NCBI GenBank assembly: GCA_022842745.1
Contig: JALHPA010000277.1
Location: 1-5,224 of the forward strand
Reading direction: 5' to 3'
Length of the DNA: 5,224 nt
From: Pirellulales bacterium
GTDB lineage: Bacteria > Planctomycetota > Planctomycetia > Pirellulales > JALHPA01
Positions 1 through 5,224 of this stretch are shown here, piece after piece. The notes beneath the pieces are model-generated. The model ran no database searches. It was not told where the DNA came from and saw only the letters and a list, made by a program, of their open reading frames with translations. Position 1 is the stretch's first letter, and each line of letters begins with the position of its first letter. The translations under genes were made by a program, and so were the position numbers.

Positions 1-233
1 TTGAGAAACTCACGGTGCTCACCACGCACAACACGAAAGTCACCGAAGACGGATTAGAGCATCTCACCGGGCTTTCGAAGCTCGAAACGTTTTATCTGTG
101 CGTCCCGGTCTCCAAAAAGTCACTGCCCCTTCTCAAGAAATTGGAATCGCTTCGCCATTTGTATATCGGCGATGGCGAGCCGGACCCGCGAGAGTGGTTG
201 TCGGTGGCCCTTCCAGGCGTCGGCGTATATTGA
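1..233 (+). CDS. Leucine-rich-repeat protein, C-terminal fragment (5' end outside window)
   Basis: This is the last part of a larger gene; the reading frame is open to the left edge, so the GTG at 15 is an internal valine rather than a start. The translation reads as repeating units of about 23-24 residues: L-E-K-L-T-V-L...N-T-K-V-T-E-D-G-L-E-H-L, then L-S-K-L-E-T-F-Y-L, then L-E-S-L-R-H-L-Y-I. The spacing of leucines and the 'T-K-V-T-x-x-G-L-x-x-L' element match leucine-rich repeats of the kind numerous in Planctomycetes. The tail (W-L-S-V-A-L-P-G-V-G-V-Y, then TGA at 231-233) resembles the 'ALP' ending often seen after the last repeat of such proteins. LRR domains usually bind other proteins, but the partner and cell location cannot be told from this fragment. 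The next gene lies about 100 nt downstream on the same strand and looks unrelated. Confidence 0.75.
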   Translation, partial: EKLTVLTTHNTKVTEDGLEHLTGLSKLETFYLCVPVSKKSLPLLKKLESLRHLYIGDGEPDPREWLSVALPGVGVY

Positions 234-335
234 TTTGCCGATTATCCAACCAATAGGCGATTCCGGCTCTGCCAGTAGGTGCAGTGCCAAGTGGCCCTTT
301 TGCCGTTAGGCCAGCCTGGAAGCGTGGCGGATCGC

Positions 336-809
336 ATGCTCATCACCGAAGGTCAACTCGATGACCCTCGCGTGCAAGCGCTCCTGGCCCATCACTTTAC
401 TTCCGCCCGCGCACAGACCGCCCCCGGCAGCGCTCATGCCCTCGATCTGAGCGGATTGAAATCGCCAGACATCCGCTTTTGGTCGGTCTGGGACGAAGAG
501 TCTGTTGTCGCGATCGGGGCATTAAAGCGGATCTCTCAATCGCACGGCGAGATCAAGTCCATGCACACCGTGCAGTCGCACCGGCGCAAAGGCACAGGCA
601 GCCTGCTCCTCCGGCATATCTTCGACGAGGCCCGCCAAATGCCCCTCGCCCGTTTGAGCCTTGAAACCGGATCGTGGCCGTATTTCCTCCCCGCCCACGC
701 CTTCTACAAGCGGCACGGCTTCGTGGAATGTCCCCCGTTCGGCAACTACGTCGCCGACCCGAACAGCGTCTTCATGACTCTCGACCTCGCGACGGGAAGC
801 AAGCGTTAA
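336..809 (+). CDS. GNAT-family N-acetyltransferase (YsnE-like)
   Basis: Predicted cytosolic enzyme of 157 residues that would transfer an acetyl group from acetyl-CoA to an amine; the substrate is unknown. Visible features are an N-terminal helix region (L-D-D-P-R-V-Q-A-L-L, residues 8-17), the segment A-L-D-L-S-G-L...D-I-R-F-W (35-49), a strand G-E-I-K-S-M (71-76) leading into the acetyl-CoA pyrophosphate-binding loop R-R-K-G-T-G (83-88), the strand L-S-L-E-T-G (107-112), and the C-terminal A-x-x-F-Y-K-R-x-G-F (120-129) followed by P-F-G-N-Y and D-P-N-S-V-F-M. This set of blocks is typical of the YsnE-like GNAT subgroup. The ATG at 336 is chosen because the family normally begins right before the L-D-D-P block, the length of 157 fits, and GGCGG lies about 5 nt upstream. 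A GTG at 279 in frame would add 19 residues with no family resemblance. No signal peptide or membrane segment is seen. Confidence 0.9.
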   Translation: MLITEGQLDDPRVQALLAHHFTSARAQTAPGSAHALDLSGLKSPDIRFWSVWDEESVVAIGALKRISQSHGEIKSMHTVQSHRRKGTGSLLLRHIFDEARQMPLARLSLETGSWPYFLPAHAFYKRHGFVECPPFGNYVADPNSVFMTLDLATGSKR

Positions 810-825
810 AAACGATGGGACCAAC

Positions 826-847
826 ACGGTTTGCTAACGCAAATTGT
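826..847 (+). terminator. Weak hairpin after the acetyltransferase gene
   Basis: Bases 826-834 can pair with 839-847 around a TAAC loop; the core is TTTGC/GCAAA, extended by two G-U pairs that form only in plus-strand RNA. It begins 16 nt after the acetyltransferase stop codon and lies between two convergent genes, where a terminator is expected. No T-run follows, so function as an intrinsic terminator is doubtful. Confidence 0.22.
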
Positions 848-870
848 TACTGGCTCTGCGCTTAAGCCAC

Positions 871-943
871 TGGAGACGAAGGGGATCGAACCCTCAACCC
901 CAGCCTTGCAAAGGCTGTGCTCTCCCAATTGAGCTACGTCCCC
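871..943 (-). tRNA. tRNA-Ala (anticodon TGC)
   Basis: Read on the minus strand, the 73 bases fold into a complete cloverleaf: acceptor stem GGGGACG/CGTCTCC, D stem GCTC/GAGC, anticodon stem CAGCC/GGCTG with loop TTTGCAA, and T stem GAGGG/CCCTT with loop TTCGATC. The anticodon TGC (plus-strand 908-910, tRNA position 34-36) decodes alanine GCN codons. Base pair 3:70 is G-U, the main identity element for alanyl-tRNA synthetase, which supports the assignment independently. The discriminator base is A. The genomic bases after it are GTG rather than CCA, so the CCA end must be added by tRNA nucleotidyltransferase. The gene points the same way as the opp operon, 203 nt downstream of oppF, and is convergent with the acetyltransferase gene. 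Confidence 0.97.
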
Positions 944-1146
944 GATTATCCGCACCTCGAAACGCGAAGCCTTCGCCGTCTCGGCGGATGGCCGCCGCGT
1001 TTGCGGTTTCGGATCCCTTCTGATTGTAGCCAACCCGTGCCCGTTTTCTAGGGAACCTTGCCGCCCGCTCCAAGTCCGAAAGTCTCGCTCCGCCCCCCTC
1101 GGGCCGCCGGTAAAGCAATCCTGCCCTTTTTTCTAACCCGCGCCAG
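944..1146. other. Non-coding spacer between oppF and tRNA-Ala, with GC-rich inverted repeats
   Basis: No credible gene is seen in these 203 bases. They contain a perfect 6-bp inverted repeat, CGGCGG (982-987) and CCGCCG (992-997), with a 4-base loop. A 13-base palindrome GCGAAGcCTTCGC sits at 964-976, and an outer repeat pairs AAACGCG (960-966) with CGCGTTT (996-1002). These arms overlap, so not all can form together. No T-run follows on the minus strand, so this is not a standard terminator for oppF. A plus-strand T6 run near 1130 follows a weak GGGC/GCCC pairing, but no plus-strand gene ends there. Confidence 0.5.
1023..1028 (-). promoter_or_regulatory. Candidate -10 box for the tRNA-Ala gene
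   Basis: The minus strand reads TACAAT here, one mismatch from the TATAAT consensus. It lies 79 nt upstream of the tRNA 5' end and downstream of oppF, so it could start a separate tRNA transcript with a leader of roughly 70 nt. The matching -35 position reads CTAGAA at 17-nt spacing, a poor match to TTGACA, so this is a suggestion only. Confidence 0.3.
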
Positions 1147-2286
1147 TCAGCCGCCCGAGACCTCTCCCTGTCCCTCGCCGTTTCCCGTCTCCGGCCCTGC
1201 CTTCAAACACGCCACCCGGTGCCGCGCCCCCTGCAAGATCGGCGAAATCCGCAGGCAGTCAAATTCCACAATCGGACAGCGGTCAGCAAACGCGCACCCC
1301 TCATGGGCCTCGTCCGGCGACGGCACGTCCCCCGTCAGCACGATTCGCCGCCGTTGACGCTCGACCACCGGATCGGGAATCGGCGCCGCCGACAATAGCG
1401 CCTGCGTATACGGGTGCCGCGGATTGCGATACAAATCCTCCGCCGGCGCAAGTTCCACCAGCCGTCCCAGGTACATCACCCCCACCCGGTCCGAAATATG
1501 CCGCACCACCGACAGGTCGTGCGCGATAAAAATCAGCGACAGCCCCAGCTCCCGCTTCAGTTCCATCAACAGGTTGATCACCTGCGCTTGAATCGATACA
1601 TCCAGCGCCGATACCGGCTCATCGCACAGAATCAATTTTGGATTCACCGCCAATGCCCGCGCGATTCCCACTCGTTGCCGTTGCCCGCCGGAAAATTCGT
1701 GCGGATAGCGGTTGAGATACCGCGGGTTCAGTCCCACCTGGTCCAGCAGCCGCACCACTTCCAACTGCCGCCGCCGGCGGTCGTACAGCCGGAAAATCTT
1801 CATCGGCTCCGCCACGATATCCCCCACCGTCATCCGCGGATTCAGCGACGCGAACGGATCTTGAAAAATGATCTGCATTTCGCGGCGAAACGGAAACATT
1901 TCCCGCTCTGCCAGCCGGTCGATCCGCCGCCCCCGCCACAGCACCTGCCCCCCCGTGGGCGGAACGAGATTCAAGATCGCCCGCGCCGTCGTGCTCTTCC
2001 CACAGCCCGATTCCCCCACCAACCCCAGCGTCTCCCCGGACCGCAACGAAAAACTCACCCCGTCCACCGCCCGCACCACCCCGCGACCCTGACCGAACCA
2101 CCCTCCGCTCGAAAACGGAAAGTGAACCTGCAGGTTATGCACCTCCAATAACACCTCCGCCTGACCAACGCCCGCACGCTCCGCCCCCCCCTCAGGCGCC
2201 GGCGTCGATCCTTCCAGTCCCGGCCCGGGCGCCCTCGTCCGGCCGCTGCCTACCGGCCCCGGCGATACCGCTTGAGGATCGCTCAT
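1147..2286 (-). CDS. oppF: Oligopeptide/dipeptide ABC transporter ATP-binding protein OppF
   Basis: Cytosolic ATPase subunit (379 residues) that pairs with OppD to drive peptide import. Residues 1-44 are a Gly/Pro/Ala-rich stretch without clear fold, longer than usual. The ATPase domain follows: Walker A G-E-S-G-C-G-K-S (91-98), Q-loop F-Q-D-P (141-144), signature F-S-G-G-Q-R-Q-R (198-205), Walker B L-I-L-C-D-E-P with catalytic Glu223, D-loop A-L-D (227-229) and switch His256. The C-terminal oligo_HPY region starts at R-H-P-Y-T (290-294) and carries Cys331, Cys337, Cys344 and Cys360, the four-cysteine pattern of this family. The start at 2286 is preferred because it gives an ATGA overlap with the oppD stop, which implies translational coupling; a longer in-frame version to 2433 would only read through oppD in another frame. 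No good Shine-Dalgarno is seen, which fits coupling. DppF is an equally fair name, as substrate cannot be inferred. Confidence 0.95.
   Translation of the reverse strand: MSDPQAVSPGPVGSGRTRAPGPGLEGSTPAPEGGAERAGVGQAEVLLEVHNLQVHFPFSSGGWFGQGRGVVRAVDGVSFSLRSGETLGLVGESGCGKSTTARAILNLVPPTGGQVLWRGRRIDRLAEREMFPFRREMQIIFQDPFASLNPRMTVGDIVAEPMKIFRLYDRRRRQLEVVRLLDQVGLNPRYLNRYPHEFSGGQRQRVGIARALAVNPKLILCDEPVSALDVSIQAQVINLLMELKRELGLSLIFIAHDLSVVRHISDRVGVMYLGRLVELAPAEDLYRNPRHPYTQALLSAAPIPDPVVERQRRRIVLTGDVPSPDEAHEGCAFADRCPIVEFDCLRISPILQGARHRVACLKAGPETGNGEGQGEVSGG
2184..2191 (-). repeat. Eight-G homopolymer run inside oppF
   Basis: The coding strand has eight consecutive G bases spanning codons 32-35 of oppF (E-G-G-A), within the low-complexity N-terminal stretch ahead of the ATPase domain. 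Such runs are prone to slippage or sequencing error. The present length keeps the frame open. Confidence 0.85.
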
Positions 2287-3308
2287 GGCGTAGGCGCCCC
2301 CGCAGGTTCCGGCACAGGATGCGGATGAAAACACGCAAACCTCTGCCCCCCCTTGACGCCGTCTCGCGTCGATTTTCCATCGGCCGTCAATGGCGGGACC
2401 GCCTGCCCGCACATCTCGCTCGCCCGCAGACACCGATCGCGAAACGCGCAGCCACTTGGCAGCGCCGCCAAGTTCGGCGGCTGACCCGGTATCGGCGTCA
2501 ACGCCTCCCCCGCCCGGTCCAATCGTGGAATCGAATGCAGCAATCCCACCGTATACGGATGGCGCGGGCGTGCGAACAAGTCATCCACGTTGGCTTCCTC
2601 GACGAACCGCCCGGCATACATGACGTTTACCCGTTGGCAAACACCAGCGACCACTCCCAGATCGTGCGTAATCAAAACGATCGCCGTTCCTTCGGCCCGC
2701 TGCAGCTCCCCCAGCAACTCCAATATCTGCGCCTGGATGGTTACATCCAACGCCGTGGTCGGCTCGTCGGCAAACAAGATTTGCGGCTTACAAGACAGCG
2801 CCATGGCGATCATCACCCGCTGTCGCATTCCCCCCGAAAACTGGTGCGGATAATCGAAAATTCGCCGTCCGGCCGAGGGAATTCCCACCCGCTCCAGCAT
2901 CTCGATCGCGTACCGCTGCGCCCGCTGCCGCGATAGCCCCAGATGCCGCTGCGTCACCTCCGTTAGCTGCCGCTCGACCGTCAAAAACGGATTCAAGGCG
3001 GTCATTGGATCCTGGAAAATCATCGATATCCGCCGCCCGCGAATCCGTGACATCTCGCGCGGCCGCAGCTTCAATAAATCGACGCCGTCAAACCGCGCTG
3101 CACCCGATGTCACTCGGCCAGGCGGGTACGGCACCAGCCCCAAAATCGCCAGACTGCTGACGCTCTTTCCCGAGCCGCTTTCCCCCACGATTCCCAAGGT
3201 CTCGCCAGGATTCAGACTGTAGGAAATGCCATCCACCGCGCGCAATTTCCCCTCGTCCGTCGAAAACTCGACGGCCAGGTCGGTTACGCTCAATAACGGC
3301 GCCGCCAT
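2283..3308 (-). CDS. oppD: Oligopeptide/dipeptide ABC transporter ATP-binding protein OppD
   Basis: First ATPase subunit of the importer (341 residues), cytosolic, docking on the OppB/OppC channel. All motifs of a working ATPase are present: Walker A G-E-S-G-S-G-K-S (42-49), Q-loop F-Q-D-P (98-101), signature F-S-G-G-M-R-Q-R (157-164, the variant usual in OppD/DppD), Walker B I-L-F-A-D-E-P (177-183) with catalytic Glu182, D-loop A-L-D (186-188) and switch His215. The C-terminal oligo_HPY extension begins R-H-P-Y-T (249-253) and has Cys287, Cys293, Cys300 and Cys326. In OppD-type proteins the equivalent cysteines have been reported to bind a [4Fe-4S] cluster; here that is inference. The gap between the third and fourth cysteine is about ten residues longer than in the neighbouring OppF. 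Length is normal for the family. The ATG at 3308 lies 6 nt after the oppC stop, and the stop overlaps the oppF start as ATGA. Confidence 0.96.
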   Translation of the reverse strand: MAAPLLSVTDLAVEFSTDEGKLRAVDGISYSLNPGETLGIVGESGSGKSVSSLAILGLVPYPPGRVTSGAARFDGVDLLKLRPREMSRIRGRRISMIFQDPMTALNPFLTVERQLTEVTQRHLGLSRQRAQRYAIEMLERVGIPSAGRRIFDYPHQFSGGMRQRVMIAMALSCKPQILFADEPTTALDVTIQAQILELLGELQRAEGTAIVLITHDLGVVAGVCQRVNVMYAGRFVEEANVDDLFARPRHPYTVGLLHSIPRLDRAGEALTPIPGQPPNLAALPSGCAFRDRCLRASEMCGQAVPPLTADGKSTRDGVKGGQRFACFHPHPVPEPAGAPTP

Positions 3309-3314
3309 CTCGAT

Positions 3315-4484
3315 TTACCGATGCTTCAAGCGAGGATCCAAGGCGTCCCTCAGCCCATCCCCCAAAAAATTCAACGAAAACAACGTCACCCCCAACGCCA
3401 GACTAGGGAAAATCACCAACCACCAATAGGTCTTCACTGGAGTAATCACCTTGATCCCCTCGTTGGCCATCAACCCCCACGACACGTCCGGCCGCTCCAC
3501 CCCCAAGCCCAAAAACGACAGAAATGCCTCAAATAACATCACGCTGGGAATGGTCAATGTGAGATACACGATCACGACGCTCAGCAGATTGGGCACCAGG
3601 TGCCGGAAGATAATCCGCGTCCGGCTCGCCCCGATCGCCCGCGCCGCCTCGACGAATTGATTCTGTTTGAGCGAAATCACCTGCCCCCGCACTACCCGTG
3701 CCATCGTCAACCAGTAGATCGCCCCCACCACCACGAAGAAGATTACCAGCCGGTCGATCCCGTACGACTCGAGCGCCCCCCGGAGGCTCGGCTCGCTCAG
3801 AATCGTAATCACAAAAATCACCACAAAGATGAACGGAATGCTGTACAGCATGTCGACGATCCGCATCATCAGATTGTCCACCCATCCCCCGAGATAACCC
3901 GCCACAGCCCCGTACGCCACGCCAATCACCAGCGATACGCACGTCGCCACCAGCCCCACCAGCAACGACACCCGTGCCCCCCAGAACAGCCGCGACATCA
4001 CGTCCCGGCCTAGATTGTCCGTCCCGCAGATCGACCCGATCTGCCAATTGCCAAATGCCGCCAGCCGTGCCCGCAGCAACAACCGGCTCGCGCCCCCCAG
4101 TTCTCCAAACCCCTCGACCACCGTTCGCGAGCGAGTCGGATCGTCGGCCCAATCCTCCGTCGTCAGACTCAGCGACTCCTCGAATAACGGCCACAGCGAG
4201 GGGGGTTGATACTGCCGCAAAAGCTTCACTGTCCGGGGCGGCTGCAACGGAAGAAACGGCGTGAAGATCGCCAGCACCCCCAGCAGCGTCAGAAATCCGA
4301 GCGAACCGATGGCGATCCGATTCCTTCGCAACCGCCGCCATGCATCCCGCGCCAAAGATATCCCGCGGATCGACTGCGCCTCGCGCAGCAAAGCCTCGTA
4401 CCGCTCGACGCCCCCCTCCGCCGCCCGCGATCGACCGCCGCTTCCGGTCATCAGATCTGGGTGAAGCGTGGGATTGGCTGCCAT
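3315..4484 (-). CDS. oppC: Oligopeptide/dipeptide ABC transporter permease OppC, with enlarged periplasmic insert
   Basis: Inner-membrane channel subunit, 389 residues. A cytosolic N-terminus (1-56, with the basic W-R-R-L-R-R-N-R before the membrane) leads into helix 1 (about 57-78). The core permease domain starts at G-T-D-N-L-G-R-D (154-161), the hallmark of OppC/DppC proteins, and has further membrane segments at about 172-196, 206-229, 246-262, 302-328 and 354-374. The cytosolic coupling loop that contacts the ATPases reads E-A-A-R-A-I-G-A-S (279-287) through H-L-V-P-N (295-299), a good EAA motif. The C-terminus G-D-G-L-R-D-A-L-D-P-R is also typical. The protein is some 80-90 residues longer than E. 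coli OppC; the excess is split between the N-terminus and residues about 80-153, between helix 1 and the G-T-D-N motif. That part should face outside the membrane. The start follows oppB after 36 nt with only a weak GGCGG upstream; the ATG at codon 12 is an alternative. Confidence 0.95.
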   Translation of the reverse strand: MAANPTLHPDLMTGSGGRSRAAEGGVERYEALLREAQSIRGISLARDAWRRLRRNRIAIGSLGFLTLLGVLAIFTPFLPLQPPRTVKLLRQYQPPSLWPLFEESLSLTTEDWADDPTRSRTVVEGFGELGGASRLLLRARLAAFGNWQIGSICGTDNLGRDVMSRLFWGARVSLLVGLVATCVSLVIGVAYGAVAGYLGGWVDNLMMRIVDMLYSIPFIFVVIFVITILSEPSLRGALESYGIDRLVIFFVVVGAIYWLTMARVVRGQVISLKQNQFVEAARAIGASRTRIIFRHLVPNLLSVVIVYLTLTIPSVMLFEAFLSFLGLGVERPDVSWGLMANEGIKVITPVKTYWWLVIFPSLALGVTLFSLNFLGDGLRDALDPRLKHR

Positions 4485-4520
4485 GCGACGCCGCCAGCGG
4501 ACCTGCCGCCGGTCGGAAGG

Positions 4521-5224
4521 TTAGTGGAGGCGGATCCGGGGATCCAGGAACGTATACGACAAATCCACGAGAAAATTCATGGTGTACAACAACAGGGTGT
4601 ACAGCATGACCAGCCCCATGGCCAAGGTGTAGTCGCGTTGGGTGGCCGCCTGCACGAAGTGCGTTCCCAGTCCGGGAATCGCGAAAATCTGCTCGACCAC
4701 CAAGGACCCGGTGAGAATGCCGGCGGTTGCCGGCCCCAGGTAACTGGCCACCGGCAGCAACGCGCCTTTGAGCGCGTGCCGAAACACCACCGTCCGGCCC
4801 GGCAGCCCCTTGGCTTGCGCCGTGCGAATGTAGTCCTGGCCCAGGACCTCCAACAGCCCCGTTCGAGTCAGTCTTGAGATATAGGCCGCGTACGGCGCTC
4901 CCAGACAGATCGCTGGCAATATCAATTGCTCGACCTGCCCCCACCCCCCGGCCGGAAACACCGGCCACAGAAACACAAACAATAGAATCGCCACGCTCGC
5001 CACCACGAAGCTCGGCAGCGCGATCCCCAAGGTCGCCATCCCCATCAAGGCAAAATCCAACGCCGAGCCCCGCCGCACGGCGGAAACGATCCCCGCCGAC
5101 AGCCCCAGGACCAAGGCAAACGTCATCGCCAAAATACCTAGCGAGGCGGAGATCGGCAGCCCCTCCCGAATGACATCCACCACCCGATAGTCCCGCAACT
5201 GGTAGCTGTATCCCAAGTCCAGCC
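4521..5224 (-). CDS. oppB: Oligopeptide/dipeptide ABC transporter permease OppB (5' end outside window)
   Basis: Inner-membrane partner of OppC in the peptide channel. About 234 C-terminal residues are present; the frame runs off the right edge, and family members of roughly 305-310 residues suggest that some 75 N-terminal residues, including helix 1, are missing. The TTG at 5216 is therefore an internal leucine. The visible sequence begins with the periplasmic L-D-L-G-Y-S-Y-Q...R-D-Y-R-V, matching the family's 'D-x-G-x-S' segment, and then has hydrophobic helices (S-L-G-I-L-A-M-T-F-A-L-V-L-G; I-A-L-P-S-F-V-V-A-S-V-A-I-L-L-F; and others). The coupling loop is D-Y-I-R-T-A-Q-A-K-G-L with H-A-L-K-G-A-L-L-P following (about 4750-4835). 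The ending F-L-D-P-R-I-R-L-H and TAA is standard. It is the first visible gene of the operon; promoter and any OppA gene would lie to the right of the window. Confidence 0.94.
   Translation of the reverse strand, partial: LDLGYSYQLRDYRVVDVIREGLPISASLGILAMTFALVLGLSAGIVSAVRRGSALDFALMGMATLGIALPSFVVASVAILLFVFLWPVFPAGGWGQVEQLILPAICLGAPYAAYISRLTRTGLLEVLGQDYIRTAQAKGLPGRTVVFRHALKGALLPVASYLGPATAGILTGSLVVEQIFAIPGLGTHFVQAATQRDYTLAMGLVMLYTLLLYTMNFLVDLSYTFLDPRIRLH

Noticed and set aside
279..335. GTG at 279 as start of the acetyltransferase
   Set aside because: The extra 19 residues do not resemble the family, and the ATG at 336 gives the usual length and N-terminus with a better upstream GGCGG.
806..1118. 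Short minus-strand open frames across the tRNA gene
   Set aside because: They translate the tRNA itself, giving the familiar spurious 'G-E-H-S-L-C-K-A' and 'S-S-I-G-R-A' type peptides, and are not genes.
1110..1133. Plus-strand GGGC...GCCC followed by six T as a terminator
   Set aside because: The stem is only about 4 bp with a long loop, and no plus-strand gene ends nearby.
1058..1357. A 99-codon plus-strand open frame over the oppF 3' end and spacer
   Set aside because: It has no domain, is Pro/Arg/Ser-rich, and mostly overlaps oppF antisense.
1414..2151. A 245-codon plus-strand open frame rich in His, Gln, Pro and Arg
   Set aside because: It is antisense to oppF, and its odd composition follows from reading the complement of a coding strand.
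2287..2433. N-terminal extension of oppF inside oppD
   Set aside because: The sequence is the oppD C-terminal coding region in another frame; the ATGA junction at 2286 is a better start.
3529..4968. A 479-codon minus-strand open frame spanning oppB and oppC
   Set aside because: It is an alternate frame of two well-supported permease genes; its translation is Gly/Ala/Arg-rich with no recognisable domain, as expected in GC-rich DNA.

Overview
The window looks like a piece of a G+C-rich bacterial chromosome, most likely a planctomycete. This lineage call is an inference from three things: a leucine-rich-repeat protein of the 'T-x-V-T-x-x-G-L-x-x-L' type that is abundant in Planctomycetes, an unusually long OppC permease with a large extra segment after its first membrane helix, and weak or absent Shine-Dalgarno sequences. 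No marker gene settles it.

Left part, plus strand (1-809): the 3' end of a leucine-rich-repeat protein gene, then a complete GNAT-family N-acetyltransferase gene of the YsnE-like type. Convergent to them, on the minus strand at 871-943, is a tRNA-Ala with anticodon TGC. It has a full cloverleaf and the G3:U70 pair, but no encoded CCA end.

Right part, minus strand (1147-5224): four genes in the classic order permease B, permease C, ATPase D, ATPase F of an oligopeptide/dipeptide ABC importer (peptide/nickel family). Gene B is cut by the right edge of the window. The genes are packed as one operon: 36 nt between B and C, 6 nt between C and D, and a 4-base ATGA overlap between D and F. OppB and OppC should form the membrane channel. 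OppD and OppF should be the two different ATPase subunits that power it, each with all nucleotide-binding motifs and a four-cysteine C-terminal domain. The substrate-binding lipoprotein (OppA) is not in the window; it may lie upstream of gene B beyond the edge, or elsewhere.

Between oppF and the tRNA (944-1146) there is no gene. This spacer holds a candidate promoter for the tRNA (TACAAT on the minus strand) and a cluster of GC-rich inverted repeats, but no convincing intrinsic terminator for the opp operon. I found no mobile element, CRISPR array or clearly new system. The points most worth a second look are the OppC insertion, the structured spacer before the tRNA, and the oppF start and its eight-G run.
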